Positions 33,658 through 42,879 of a stretch of 55,444 bases of DNA are shown here, one piece after another; position 1 is the stretch's first letter, and each line of letters opens with the position of its first letter. The DNA lies in assembly GCA_945860295.1 (NCBI GenBank), contig CAMAQH010000024.1, positions 1 to 55,444 of the forward strand. The letters are read 5' to 3'. The translations under genes were made by a program, and so were the position numbers. This DNA comes from Prosthecobacter debontii. GTDB lineage: Bacteria > Verrucomicrobiota > Verrucomicrobiia > Verrucomicrobiales > Verrucomicrobiaceae. The notes beneath the pieces are model-generated. The model saw only the letters and a program-made list of their open reading frames with translations, made no database searches and had not been told where the DNA came from.

Positions 33658-36656
33658 AAGCCGCCTCTCAGACCATCGAAATCCTGCGTTCCTCTTTGCA
33701 GACAGGCCTGCTCTCAGGCGCTGTCGAATCAGCCGCCGCCTGTTACGCACGGCTTTGTGCTGATGCCGACCGCCGCTTGGAAATGATCGCCACCATGATC
33801 GAAAAAGGCAGCGATTACCAGGCGCTGCAAACCGCCGAGCAAGAGCCGCCACTGCTCGATCTCGTGGCCATTCTCAGCTTCGGTGGTGAAAAGGCGTGGA
33901 TGGACTTCTGTCAGGCTCATCAGCTCCCCATCGCTCAGCGGCTTGATGCTAAAACCGTGCAGGCACTCGACCGCCTTTATGCTCAAGGCGTCACCGCCAA
34001 CCACCCGTTGTATAAAGACTTCCGCGCCGCTGTTCTCTCCCGTGAAGATGAGAAAGCACTACGCATCGTGCGCACCATCTTGAAGCTGAACCCGAGTGAT
34101 GAGAATGCCAGATCAGAACTTCTACGTTTGGAGAATAAGCATCTCCAAGACCTGCTGGAGCAACTCCGTGCGGCGCTCAAAACTGATGACGAAGAGCGGA
34201 TCGCTAAGCTCGCCGAATCACTCACCCGCATCTCTCCCGAGGCGAAGCTTCGCAGCCTGCCCGAGTTCACGCAGGCAGATGCCATTCGCCGCGCCTTGCG
34301 CCGCCGCCAGACGGAAGAAAAAATCCCAGCTCTGCTTGATGAAGCCGCCGCGCTCCGTGATGCCAATGACTGGCGCGGAGCCGCACTCGCTTTGGAGATC
34401 GTCCGTGAACTCATTGAGACACACGACATCGATCTGCCATCAGGCAGTCTCAAAGATCAACTGGAGAGCCACACTGACTTCGTGCGCCGTGAGCGCGCCG
34501 CTGCGGAGCGGAAGCGAGCGTTTGAAAATGCCCTCAGTAGCTTCACCGCTTTTGCTGAAGAAGCCGACACGCGATTACTTACAGGCGCAGGAATCGCCTT
34601 TCGCGAGATCTCTGGCATGGACGAGGGCTTTATCCGGCGCTGGCGTGAGTTGGAGAACTTTCAAATGCCAGTGCCAGATGCCACGCTGAATCGCCTGCGC
34701 CAGACGGGTCAGTCGATCCGTGCGCGTCTGGATCAGATGCAAAGCCGACGCCGCACTCGCTCGCTGTTGTCCGCAGCTGCATTGATTGCCTTTTTGCTAG
34801 TGATTGCAGCCCTCGCTGCGCATGGCTGGCGTGCCCGTGCCTTTACTGATGAGCTTGTCAGCTATCGTGCCCGCCAGCTCTGTGAGCCTGCGGAAAAGCT
34901 GATCGCAAGTCTCCGGGCTGATGAAGCACCGATGCTGCGTTGGCCTTTTCTGAAAACGAAAATCGAGGAGATCGAAGTCTGGACTCGTCAGTCACGCGAC
35001 CTGAGCAAGCAGGCGGATCAAGCACTCACCCAACTCGAATCTGAAGCAGCTAAAGGCTTCAGTGACACCGCCCCGACAGAAGTGCTCAAGCGGCTCGAAA
35101 ACACCCGCACACTCGTCGGCCAACTTCCCGGAGATGTCGCCGCGATGGCGAACAATCGACTGACTGCTTTGAAGTCAAAGTCCGAGCTGATGCTCAGCAG
35201 CGTCAATCAAGAGCGCAGTGGCAGTGGCCGCAAAACGCTGGATGAAATCACGCTGCTGCTGGAAAAAGAATTCAACTATGAACGCCCTGCTGCGGCTGTG
35301 GCTGCTGCGGTTCAAAAGCTTGAACCGATGCTGGCCAACCTGGAGATCTGGATGAAGCCCGAGGTCGATTCATTGCAACTGCCCGCTGATCTCGAAGCCC
35401 GAGTCAAAGCCGTACGAGTGCGAGTGGCTGGTTTCAAAACCGAGCTGGATCGCTTTGCCAAAGTGCGTGAATCAAGCACCAGCGCACTCACACTCGCCGA
35501 ATACAAAAAGTCGCTGCTCGCTTGGCAGGACATCCGCTTTGCAGAGGCCGCGTCCGCTTCCTCCATGCTGAATGCAATCCCGACGGAAGAGCAGTTTCTC
35601 GCCAATCTCATGACAGGTGGCGACCTCTCTGTGTGGAAGGCCGCAGTTGATGATGTGGCAGGATTAAAGATGATGCCGGAGGCGCCCATGGATAGTGATT
35701 TGAAGATCCTACTGAGCTTACGTGATGACCGCTATTTGAATGGCGTCTGGGAGAATACAGTCGTCGATCACGCACGCGGTCAAGCCACGCGCAGCGTGTG
35801 GTCGCAGGGGCCGCTGGAAGAAAGCCGCGTCGGTGACACAACCCGGCGCTGGAGTGGCCTGTGCTATGATTCACACACTGAAGATACAGGAGCCGCCTTT
35901 GTGAAGAACGACTTCAAACGCATCTCCGTCGGCAGTAGTGATCAGGGCCAAAGCGTGCGCACCTCAAAGCTCAGCAGCACCACTCAGTTCATCGATAGCC
36001 TGCAACTTGATCGCATGACCGATTCCACGGGCGAGCACTGGCAGCGGAATGCCTTGGAGGTCTTTGATAAAATCATGCAGGACAAAGCGGCACCAGCCTT
36101 GGTCAAAGCTCACGTCTTGATCGAACTTGAACGCATCACCCGCACCCAGCCATTGGCTTGGGGCTTGCATCTCACGCCGACTTTGAGAACTGACCTTGCT
36201 GACCTGCAAAAAACTATCGGTGGTTATCCGTTGCGCAGTGAGGACTGGATGGTACAAAAAGTACGCGCAACGCTGGGTGCAGCATTGACAAAATTCTTTG
36301 AGTCTCATCAGGGTCGTCAGTATCAAAAAGAAGCGCAAGCTCGCCGCGAGTTGCTGCGGGACATTAGCCTAGTCGGATTAAAATTCGGCGGCTATATCGA
36401 GAGCGATCTCTCACTTCATCTCAACAATGCAGCACGCGCCCGCCCTGAGTTGTGGCTGCTTGGCAAAACTGGCCCTCTACACATCGCTACGGACAGCAAG
36501 ACCGCACCCATCAGCGCACTGGCATTGAGCCCAGTCTTTTTTATACCCGCAGATCGCGCAGCACTCATGCAGCGCTATCAACTAGTCCTGACCGGCACAG
36601 TCACTGCCGCCCCTGCACCAGCCTCTGCGGAGACACCCTTTTTTAATGCGCGGTAA
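33654..36656 (+). CDS. Large helical single-pass membrane protein of unknown function (1000 residues)
   Basis: It starts at GTG overlapping the GAP1 stop (GTGA at 33654-33657). The N-terminal 365 residues are helical and repeat-like, with TPR-style spacing of Leu/Ala and many charged residues. A membrane helix follows at about 369-392 (SLLSAAALIAFLLVIAALAA), and about 600 residues then lie outside the cytoplasm. That part begins with a coiled coil and ends with a mixed domain containing the YDSHTEDTGAAFVKNDFKR region. I find no known catalytic motif. In the operon it could be a scaffold that joins the cytoplasmic GTPase/GAP1 to the channel proteins encoded downstream. It is 2 bases from the next gene. 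Confidence 0.7.
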   Translation: MKAASQTIEILRSSLQTGLLSGAVESAAACYARLCADADRRLEMIATMIEKGSDYQALQTAEQEPPLLDLVAILSFGGEKAWMDFCQAHQLPIAQRLDAKTVQALDRLYAQGVTANHPLYKDFRAAVLSREDEKALRIVRTILKLNPSDENARSELLRLENKHLQDLLEQLRAALKTDDEERIAKLAESLTRISPEAKLRSLPEFTQADAIRRALRRRQTEEKIPALLDEAAALRDANDWRGAALALEIVRELIETHDIDLPSGSLKDQLESHTDFVRRERAAAERKRAFENALSSFTAFAEEADTRLLTGAGIAFREISGMDEGFIRRWRELENFQMPVPDATLNRLRQTGQSIRARLDQMQSRRRTRSLLSAAALIAFLLVIAALAAHGWRARAFTDELVSYRARQLCEPAEKLIASLRADEAPMLRWPFLKTKIEEIEVWTRQSRDLSKQADQALTQLESEAAKGFSDTAPTEVLKRLENTRTLVGQLPGDVAAMANNRLTALKSKSELMLSSVNQERSGSGRKTLDEITLLLEKEFNYERPAAAVAAAVQKLEPMLANLEIWMKPEVDSLQLPADLEARVKAVRVRVAGFKTELDRFAKVRESSTSALTLAEYKKSLLAWQDIRFAEAASASSMLNAIPTEEQFLANLMTGGDLSVWKAAVDDVAGLKMMPEAPMDSDLKILLSLRDDRYLNGVWENTVVDHARGQATRSVWSQGPLEESRVGDTTRRWSGLCYDSHTEDTGAAFVKNDFKRISVGSSDQGQSVRTSKLSSTTQFIDSLQLDRMTDSTGEHWQRNALEVFDKIMQDKAAPALVKAHVLIELERITRTQPLAWGLHLTPTLRTDLADLQKTIGGYPLRSEDWMVQKVRATLGAALTKFFESHQGRQYQKEAQARRELLRDISLVGLKFGGYIESDLSLHLNNAARARPELWLLGKTGPLHIATDSKTAPISALALSPVFFIPADRAALMQRYQLVLTGTVTAAPAPASAETPFFNAR

Positions 36657-36658
36657 TC

Positions 36659-37291
36659 ATGTCTGAAGAACTCCAGCTTCAACTTCAATGGCGTGGCAAG
36701 AGCCATGGCCCGTGGACTTATGCGGAGATCCAGACGCGACTGATCGAGGGCGAAATTCACTCTCTGTATCAGGTGCGTGTGGATGGCGTTTGGCTGCCGC
36801 TGCGGGAGCACATTGAGAAGGTCGAGTCCGCAGAGTTACAACGACGTGCGACTGAAAGGGCGGCGAGTATTCGCCAGCAACCCGTCGAGAAGATCGAACC
36901 CCTGCGTCAGCGTGTCAGCGGGCGAATCGGGGAGCAGGTGAAGCGCCCCGATCCTTTCTCCAATCCACCCCCCGTATTCGTGAAAGGCACTTCTTCGTTT
37001 CTGTCGCCTGCTTTCACCGCTTCAGAAATCGCCCCGACCTGTTGGTTAGCGGTGGCTGCCTTTGTGGTGAGCTGCTGCAGCTTCGTGCCTTATTTAAATC
37101 TCGTGAGCTGGCTGCCCAGTCTGGTGCTCGGTCATCTGGCACTCGCACAGATTCGCCGTGATCCCAATCTGGACGGTCGCGGACTCGCCATCGGCGCAAT
37201 CGTGATCGCGTATGCCATGCTTGCCTTTGCGGCTTTGTCATTCCTACTCTCACCCAATCTTTTCTACCGCGTCTTTCCAATCGCAGGCTGA
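36659..37291 (+). CDS. GYF_2- and DUF4190-domain membrane protein
   Basis: 210 residues. A GYF_2 domain occupies about 7-52 (LQWRGKSHGPWTYAEIQ, then GVWLPLREH), a fold that binds proline-rich peptides. A flexible, Pro/Arg-rich linker follows (about 60-120). Two hydrophobic blocks of a DUF4190-like unit lie at about 126-162 and 175-198 (LGHLALAQIRRDPNLDGRGLAIGAI). The combination is common in Verrucomicrobia and planctomycetes. Because the GTPase gene at the start of the operon also seems to have a GYF domain, the two could bind the same partner. The gene fits tightly between its neighbours. Confidence 0.8.
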   Translation: MSEELQLQLQWRGKSHGPWTYAEIQTRLIEGEIHSLYQVRVDGVWLPLREHIEKVESAELQRRATERAASIRQQPVEKIEPLRQRVSGRIGEQVKRPDPFSNPPPVFVKGTSSFLSPAFTASEIAPTCWLAVAAFVVSCCSFVPYLNLVSWLPSLVLGHLALAQIRRDPNLDGRGLAIGAIVIAYAMLAFAALSFLLSPNLFYRVFPIAG

Positions 37292-37315
37292 AGCTTGCTC
37301 CACATTACCTCTGCC

Positions 37316-38215
37316 ATGTCACCTGATTCAACCTCCTCACGCGAGTCCCTTCCGGGCGCTAATCCTTTTCAGACGTCCATGCTGATGCTCGACTGGTCGC
37401 GCTCTGACCCCGAACGTCGGCTTGGCTTCAAGCCGGGCCGCTTCACCTCGCCGAACAAACTTTTGTCTCTCATCGTCGGGCTAGTGGCGACGGTAATTTT
37501 TTACGCGGCGCTATATCTTGGGCTGGCTGTCACTTCTGACATGCAGTGGTTGTTCGACATGTTTACGAAACGTGGGCCGTGCCCTTACCCCACGATGTTT
37601 CTCTTCTTCTGGGCCTTGTCTTTGCTTCTCTTCAAATGGCGCAAATTGGCGCTGCAACAGAAGGCTCTCTTGCTGCCCGTAATGCCGCAGCAGTCGGACT
37701 TCGAGCTGACTCCAGCCACGGCGCGTGCAGTGCGTGAGCGCATGAGTGCCATCGTGGATAATCCGCATCACTTCATCCTGCTAAACCGCATCGACCTCGC
37801 ACTAGCGAATCTGCATAACATCGGCCAGACGGCTGATGTGGCAGCGATTTTAAAAATCCAAGCGGAGAATGACGAAGCGCAGATCGCCTCAAGCTATGCG
37901 ATGACGCAAGGCTTCCTCTGGGCCATTCCGGTGCTGGGGTTCATCGGCACGGTGCTGGGACTAGGTCAGGCCATCGCCGCTTTCGGAGCAACGCTGAGAG
38001 CTGGTGGTGACTTGGTGGCACTGCGACACTCGCTTGAGTCCGTCACCGCTGGTTTGGCCACCTCATTTGAGACCACTCTGGTGGCGCTGGTCTGTGCGCT
38101 CATTCTTCAGCTCATGATCAGTTGGCTACAAACTTTAGAGTCTGAGTTTCTCGACTCCTGCAATGAGATCTGCCACAAGAACGTAGCTGGCAGACTGCGA
38201 CTCAACGCCCATTGA
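37316..38215 (+). CDS. MotA/TolQ/ExbB-family proton-channel subunit
   Basis: 299 residues from the ATG at 37316; a TTG at 37295 would add seven unlike residues. Four membrane segments lie at about 48-72, 92-107, 198-224 and 244-272. The last two carry the family pattern: QGFLWAIPVLGFIGTVLGLGQAI, then VTAGLATSFETTLVALVCAL, with small and threonine residues that line the ion path in ExbB/TolQ/MotA. A large cytoplasmic loop (108-197) separates helices 2 and 3. Family members form pentamers around a dimer of a single-pass partner and turn proton or sodium flow into motion. The partners are very likely the two genes that follow. Confidence 0.88.
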   Translation: MSPDSTSSRESLPGANPFQTSMLMLDWSRSDPERRLGFKPGRFTSPNKLLSLIVGLVATVIFYAALYLGLAVTSDMQWLFDMFTKRGPCPYPTMFLFFWALSLLLFKWRKLALQQKALLLPVMPQQSDFELTPATARAVRERMSAIVDNPHHFILLNRIDLALANLHNIGQTADVAAILKIQAENDEAQIASSYAMTQGFLWAIPVLGFIGTVLGLGQAIAAFGATLRAGGDLVALRHSLESVTAGLATSFETTLVALVCALILQLMISWLQTLESEFLDSCNEICHKNVAGRLRLNAH

Positions 38216-38218
38216 TTC

Positions 38219-39070
38219 ATGAGACAACGCTTTGGCAACCATGGTGCGGGAGGCGTGAGCTTCTTCGGCTTTCAGTCTGTGATCACGGGCACTGTGGGCT
38301 TCATCATTGTGCTCACGTTGTTCTTAGCGCTGTGCGTAAAGGACATCATCCCGAGGCCGCATGCGGAAGGTCAGCCACTGGCGAAGCGTGAAGGTGATCT
38401 GCACTCCATGCAGTCGCGCATTCTCTCACTGAAGAAGCTCGTCGGTGATCTGCAAAAACGGCCCGCTGATGATGAAGCGACACTGAAGCGTATGATCGGT
38501 CAGCTTACCAGTACTGTGGCGCAATTGCAGACGCCGCCGACGCCCGGTCTGGGCCGTGATTTCGATGCCACGGCGATGGATCGTGAGCTGCGTGATGCGA
38601 AAAAGAAGCTGCTGACGAAGCTCGATAAGATGAACGCCTCCATGCATGACGCGGAGTTGCTTTCCTCAGGCATCAACAAGGACATCCCTGATCTGGAGAA
38701 GAAGGTGAAGGATGGGCAAAGCTCCCTGCAACGCATGCACAGTCGCCGCAATGTGATCAGCCTGGTGCCGGAGCGCATGGATACAAACAAGGAACCCGTG
38801 CTGGTGCTGGTGCAAGGCTCGCTGATTCGCTTTCAACGGGCTGATGGCGTGTCAGCTTCGGCAGGTTCTATTCCTGATTTTGTGAACTACTTGCGATCTG
38901 TCACGGCGGCGACTCACTACGTTGTCTTTTACTTCAAGCCATCTGGCGCAAATCACTTCGAGTCACTGACCAAACGTGCACGACAGGAAGGCTTTGAGAT
39001 TGGATACGATGTCATCCCTGAAGACATGGACGTGGAGTTTCACAACAACGTGCCGGTTTCAAAACCATGA
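38219..39070 (+). CDS. ExbD/MotB-like single-pass partner, paralog A (no acidic residue in the membrane helix)
   Basis: 283 residues, 3 bases after the channel gene. A short N-terminus, one membrane helix at about 19-41 (SVITGTVGFIIVLTLFLALCV), a long coiled coil (about 55-180) and a C-terminal domain (about 190-283). The C-terminal domain has the same strand-helix pattern as that of the next gene: VLVLVQGSLIRFQ here and [13 protein letters not shown] there, and later HYVVFYFKPS here versus [11 protein letters not shown] there. The membrane helix contains no Asp or Glu, unlike ExbD and MotB, whose helix carries the ion-binding aspartate. It overlaps the next gene by ATGA at 39067-39070. Confidence 0.7.
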   Translation: MRQRFGNHGAGGVSFFGFQSVITGTVGFIIVLTLFLALCVKDIIPRPHAEGQPLAKREGDLHSMQSRILSLKKLVGDLQKRPADDEATLKRMIGQLTSTVAQLQTPPTPGLGRDFDATAMDRELRDAKKKLLTKLDKMNASMHDAELLSSGINKDIPDLEKKVKDGQSSLQRMHSRRNVISLVPERMDTNKEPVLVLVQGSLIRFQRADGVSASAGSIPDFVNYLRSVTAATHYVVFYFKPSGANHFESLTKRARQEGFEIGYDVIPEDMDVEFHNNVPVSKP

Positions 39071-40008
39071 GGAAATTCCAACAGCCCAATTCGGAGAACA
39101 TGGATCTGCTGCTCGACACGCTGTGCGATCTGCTGGGAACGCTCGTGCTCATCGCCTGTCTGCTGGTCGTGACCATGCAGAATGAAGATGGATCCGAGCA
39201 GAAGAAACCAGCTATCGCCTCGGGCAAAGAAGCGGGCATCCTGGCGGAGAAGCGCATCGAGATGGCCCAGGCTGAGCTGGATGGTTTGCAGAAGCTGCGG
39301 GCTCAGTTGCAGAGTGAAGATGATCCTTCTCTGCTGCCGCTCATTAACGAGTTGGAGGCTTTAAAAAAGACGGCTGAAAAGCTGAGGCAGGACAAGGCAA
39401 AGCAGGATGAGATCGCTTCAGAGAAAGCGAAGCAGATGGCGCGTGATATCGGCATCGAGGTGGCCCGGTTGCGTGAGCAGGATCAAGAGATCGAGAAGAA
39501 GCTCGCCATCGCCAACAAGAACACTGAAGCGGCGAGGCAGGTGAAGTCTGCGCTGGAGAAACAGCTCGCTGATCTGCAACTGGAGCTGGAGAATGTGGAC
39601 GACCTCAAGATCGAAAAGCTGCGCTTTCCGCGTGAGCGAGCCATCAACAAAAACGCCGCGCCTATCATCGTGCAATACGGTCAGGTCTTTCCGCTCTTTG
39701 ATGGCGGTGGCAATCCCATGCCCATGGTGCGCCAGGTGCCTTCAGCGGATGGCAGTTTCACGGCGTTTGCCAATCAAGGTCAAGGCCTGAGTCCGAACCT
39801 GCAAGCCAAGCAGTTGCGTGAGATTTTAAAGCAACTCGGCAGTGGGAATCGTTACCTCACGCTCTACGTCTATCCCGACTCTTACGCGACGCTGCGTGAG
39901 TTGAAGAAGCTGATCTATGAAGTCGGTGTCGATTACGGCATGGATCTGCGCAAGGAGCAAAGCGTCCTCATCTTTGATCCCAAAGGCGCCAAGCCTGCGC
40001 CGCTCTGA
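39067..40008 (+). CDS. ExbD/MotB-like single-pass partner, paralog B (aspartates in the membrane helix)
   Basis: 313 residues. The membrane helix begins at about residue 13 ([23 protein letters not shown]) and holds D13, D17 and D21. One of these probably does the job of ExbD D25 or MotB D32, the residue that carries the proton. A coiled coil follows (about 45-190, [11 protein letters not shown] to VDDLKIEKL), then a C-terminal domain paralogous to that of the gene before it, ending [19 protein letters not shown]. It is the last gene of the operon; after its stop a 58-base gap leads to an unrelated Gfo/Idh/MocA gene on the same strand. Confidence 0.75.
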   Translation: MRKFQQPNSENMDLLLDTLCDLLGTLVLIACLLVVTMQNEDGSEQKKPAIASGKEAGILAEKRIEMAQAELDGLQKLRAQLQSEDDPSLLPLINELEALKKTAEKLRQDKAKQDEIASEKAKQMARDIGIEVARLREQDQEIEKKLAIANKNTEAARQVKSALEKQLADLQLELENVDDLKIEKLRFPRERAINKNAAPIIVQYGQVFPLFDGGGNPMPMVRQVPSADGSFTAFANQGQGLSPNLQAKQLREILKQLGSGNRYLTLYVYPDSYATLRELKKLIYEVGVDYGMDLRKEQSVLIFDPKGAKPAPL

Positions 40009-40066
40009 GCTGGAGCGCCGCTCCTGTCATCCGCAAGACATCACATCGGCTTCCCGTTCTCTGTCC

Positions 40067-41482
40067 ATGTCCCAGCCATCCATTCCACGTCGTCAGTTTC
40101 TTGCTCAGAGCACTCTTGCCGCCGCTGGTGCGTTAGGGTTTCCTGCCATTGTCAGTTCGCGTTCGCCGAATGCGAAACTGAACTTGGTTTTCATCGGTGT
40201 GGGCGGGCGTGGAGCTGCGAATGTGCAATCACTGGTGGGCGTGCCTTTGATGCGGCCGAAGAATACGAGGGCGGGTGAAAATCCCGCTCCGATGCCTGAA
40301 CCGACAGAGAACGTCACCGCGATCTGTGATGTGAATGGTGAGAACTTGGACCGTGCTTCTGTTGCTTTTAAAGGTGCCAAAGCCTTTCGCGACTTCCGTA
40401 AGCTCTATGACACGATCAAGGAATCAGAGATCGACGGTGTGGTGGTGAGCACGACTGAGCACACTCATGCGTATGCCACCATGCCTGCGCTGAAGATGAA
40501 GAAGCCGGTGTATTGTGAGAAGCCGCTCACACGCGATGTCGCTGAAGCGCGACTTATTACCCAAGCCGCCGCCGAGGCTGGCGTGGCCACGCAGATGGGC
40601 ACGCAGATTCATGGGATGCCGAACTATCGCCGTGTGGTTGAGCTGATCCAGAGCGGCGCCATCGGTAAAGTGAGTGAGGCGCATGTCTGTGTGTCACGTG
40701 CTTGGGGTTTGCAGAGCAAGGCGGATGCGGAAATGAACAAGGACATCGCCTTTGTCACAGAACGCCCGAAGGAAGAGCAGACACCGCCTCCGTATCTCGA
40801 CTGGGATTTGTGGCTGGGGCCAGCACCGTATCGCCCTTACAATGAGATCTATTTCCCAGGTCCGAAGTGGTATCGCTGGTGGGATTTCGGTAATGGCACC
40901 ATGTCCGATCTAGGCAGCCATTGGAACGACCTGCCCTTTTGGGCGCTCAAGCTGGATGCACCGCTCAGTATCGAAGCCTTCGGTCCCGAGCCACATCCAG
41001 AGATCGCCCCAGCCACGATGTCCGCCGTTTATGAATACGGCGCTCGTGGAGAGATGCCTGCCTGCAAGCTGCACTGGCATCAGGGCACAGATAAGCCCGA
41101 CGTGTGGAAGAACGATCCGCTCATCAGCCAATGGAACAGCGGCGTGCTCTTCATTGGAGACAAAGGCATGCTGCTGTCTGACTACAGCAAGCACGTGCTG
41201 CTGCCTGAGGCTTCCTTCAAAGACTTCCAACGCCCGAAGCCATTCATCGCCGACTCACCCGGCCAGCACATCGAGTGGCTAAATGCCATCCGCAACGGAA
41301 CGCCTACTGGCAGTCCTTTTAGTTATGGTGGGCCACTGAGCGAAGCGAATCATCTCGGCAACGTGGCCTTCCGTGTTGGCAGCAAAATCCTTTGGAATAC
41401 CAAGGCCATGAAGATCACCAATAATGAAGCAGCGAATCGCTTCCTCAGCCGCGAACCGCGTGCAGGCTGGAAGCTGGTTTAA
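40067..41482 (+). CDS. Gfo/Idh/MocA-family oxidoreductase with Tat signal
   Basis: 471 residues from the ATG at 40067. The N-terminus [20 protein letters not shown] is a twin-arginine export signal. The Rossmann start reads [25 protein letters not shown] is the family EKP motif, and the C-terminal domain is that of planctomycete/verrucomicrobial secreted members. It probably oxidises or isomerises a sugar with bound NAD(P), as in glycoside-oxidoreductases of the family; the substrate is unknown. It may be co-transcribed with the beta-propeller gene 26 bases downstream. Confidence 0.88.
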   Translation: MSQPSIPRRQFLAQSTLAAAGALGFPAIVSSRSPNAKLNLVFIGVGGRGAANVQSLVGVPLMRPKNTRAGENPAPMPEPTENVTAICDVNGENLDRASVAFKGAKAFRDFRKLYDTIKESEIDGVVVSTTEHTHAYATMPALKMKKPVYCEKPLTRDVAEARLITQAAAEAGVATQMGTQIHGMPNYRRVVELIQSGAIGKVSEAHVCVSRAWGLQSKADAEMNKDIAFVTERPKEEQTPPPYLDWDLWLGPAPYRPYNEIYFPGPKWYRWWDFGNGTMSDLGSHWNDLPFWALKLDAPLSIEAFGPEPHPEIAPATMSAVYEYGARGEMPACKLHWHQGTDKPDVWKNDPLISQWNSGVLFIGDKGMLLSDYSKHVLLPEASFKDFQRPKPFIADSPGQHIEWLNAIRNGTPTGSPFSYGGPLSEANHLGNVAFRVGSKILWNTKAMKITNNEAANRFLSREPRAGWKLV

Positions 41483-41508
41483 ACCTTTAACTCCATCACA
41501 TCAGTCAC

Positions 41509-42765
41509 ATGCGCCCCATCTATTCTCTCCTTCTGCTAGCTTCCTTTGCCTCAGCCGCCGACTGGCCTGAGTTTCGTGGCCCGGATAAACAAGGTCATAC
41601 TTCTGCTGTCGGACTGCCCACGGAATGGAGTCCGAACTTCAGTAAGAACGTCCTCTGGAAAGCTGCGCTGCCAGGCATCGGTTGGTCATCGCCCGTGGTC
41701 ATTGGAGATCGAGTTTATCTGACCTCTGCTGTCGCTGTGGGCGGTGAGGAGAAGCCTGTCGTGGACCGTAGTCTGCGGGCGCTTTGCGTTTCAGCGACCG
41801 ATGGAAAGGTGATCTGGAATAAGGAAGTCTTCGCTCAAATAGCCGCCACAGCGCCGAACATTCACAAGAAGAACAGCCACGCGAGTCCAACTGCGATCTT
41901 TGAGAATGACCGTCTGTTTGTCCACTTCGGACATCAGGGCACAGCCTGCTTAAATGCAATCGATGGCAGCACCGTGTGGAGCACCCGCGACTTTGCCTAC
42001 AAGCCTGTGCACGGTGCTGGTGGCAGCCCGGTGATCGAGGGTGATTTGCTCATTTTCAATGCGGATGCGGAGAGTGACCCAGCCGTGATCGCGCTCGACA
42101 AAGTGTCGGGCAAGCAGCGCTGGAAATTCGCGCGTGTCAGTGATGCGAAACGCAAGTTCTCCTTCTCCACGCCACTCGTGATTGAAGTGAATGGCAAGCG
42201 CCAGCTCATATCTGCTGGCAGCGGCGTGGTGAACGCGCTTGACCCAGTCAGCGGTGCCGAAGTCTGGAAGGCACGCTACGATCAGGGATACTCGGTGGTG
42301 CCCCGCCCAGTGTATGCGCACGGCATGGTTTTCATCGCTACGGGCTACGACAAGCCAACGGTGATCGCTGTCCGAGTGGCTGGCACTGGAGATGTGACGG
42401 ACACGCATGTGGCCTGGAAGCTGGAGAAGTATGCGCCGCACAATCCGAGCATGGTGGTGGTGGGTGATGAACTCTATCTGGTGGCCGACAACGGTATCCT
42501 CTCCTGTCTCGATGCAAAGACAGGTGCGGCACATTATCAAGAGCGCTGCACCGGCCCGATCAGTGCGTCCATTCTATCGGCAGATGGCAAATTGTATCTC
42601 CAGGATGAAAAAGGTCTGGGTGTGGTGGTGAAGCCAGGCAAGACCTTTACCGTGCTCGCCAAGAACGATCTCGCCGAGCGTTCACTCGCCTCCTACGGAG
42701 TAGTGGGAGACGACCTCCTCATCCGCACCGAGCAGCATCTCTGGCGCGTGGGGATGCAGAAGTGA
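41509..42765 (+). CDS. Secreted PQQ-type beta-propeller (BamB-like repeat) protein
   Basis: 418 residues with a signal peptide (about 1-17) followed by ADWPEFRGPDKQGHTSA, the standard N-terminus of the planctomycete/verrucomicrobial PQQ-like beta-propeller proteins. Repeats with the pattern A-x-D-xx-(T/S)-G-xx-x-W recur through the sequence: SATDGKVIWNKE, NAIDGSTVWS, ALDKVSGKQRWKF, ALDPVSGAEVWKA, CLDAKTGAAHY. No heme or quinone-dehydrogenase active-site residues are evident. It is probably a periplasmic binding or structural protein. It follows the Gfo/Idh/MocA gene closely. Confidence 0.85.
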   Translation: MRPIYSLLLLASFASAADWPEFRGPDKQGHTSAVGLPTEWSPNFSKNVLWKAALPGIGWSSPVVIGDRVYLTSAVAVGGEEKPVVDRSLRALCVSATDGKVIWNKEVFAQIAATAPNIHKKNSHASPTAIFENDRLFVHFGHQGTACLNAIDGSTVWSTRDFAYKPVHGAGGSPVIEGDLLIFNADAESDPAVIALDKVSGKQRWKFARVSDAKRKFSFSTPLVIEVNGKRQLISAGSGVVNALDPVSGAEVWKARYDQGYSVVPRPVYAHGMVFIATGYDKPTVIAVRVAGTGDVTDTHVAWKLEKYAPHNPSMVVVGDELYLVADNGILSCLDAKTGAAHYQERCTGPISASILSADGKLYLQDEKGLGVVVKPGKTFTVLAKNDLAERSLASYGVVGDDLLIRTEQHLWRVGMQK

Positions 42766-42879
42766 TCGGCTTTAATTCATTCAAAGGCCCAAGTTTCAGG
42801 CGCTCAACTTTGTTTCTAGGTTGATACACTTGGATATAGAACCACTCGGCCATGAATCACGCAGAGTCGTAATCTCTCC

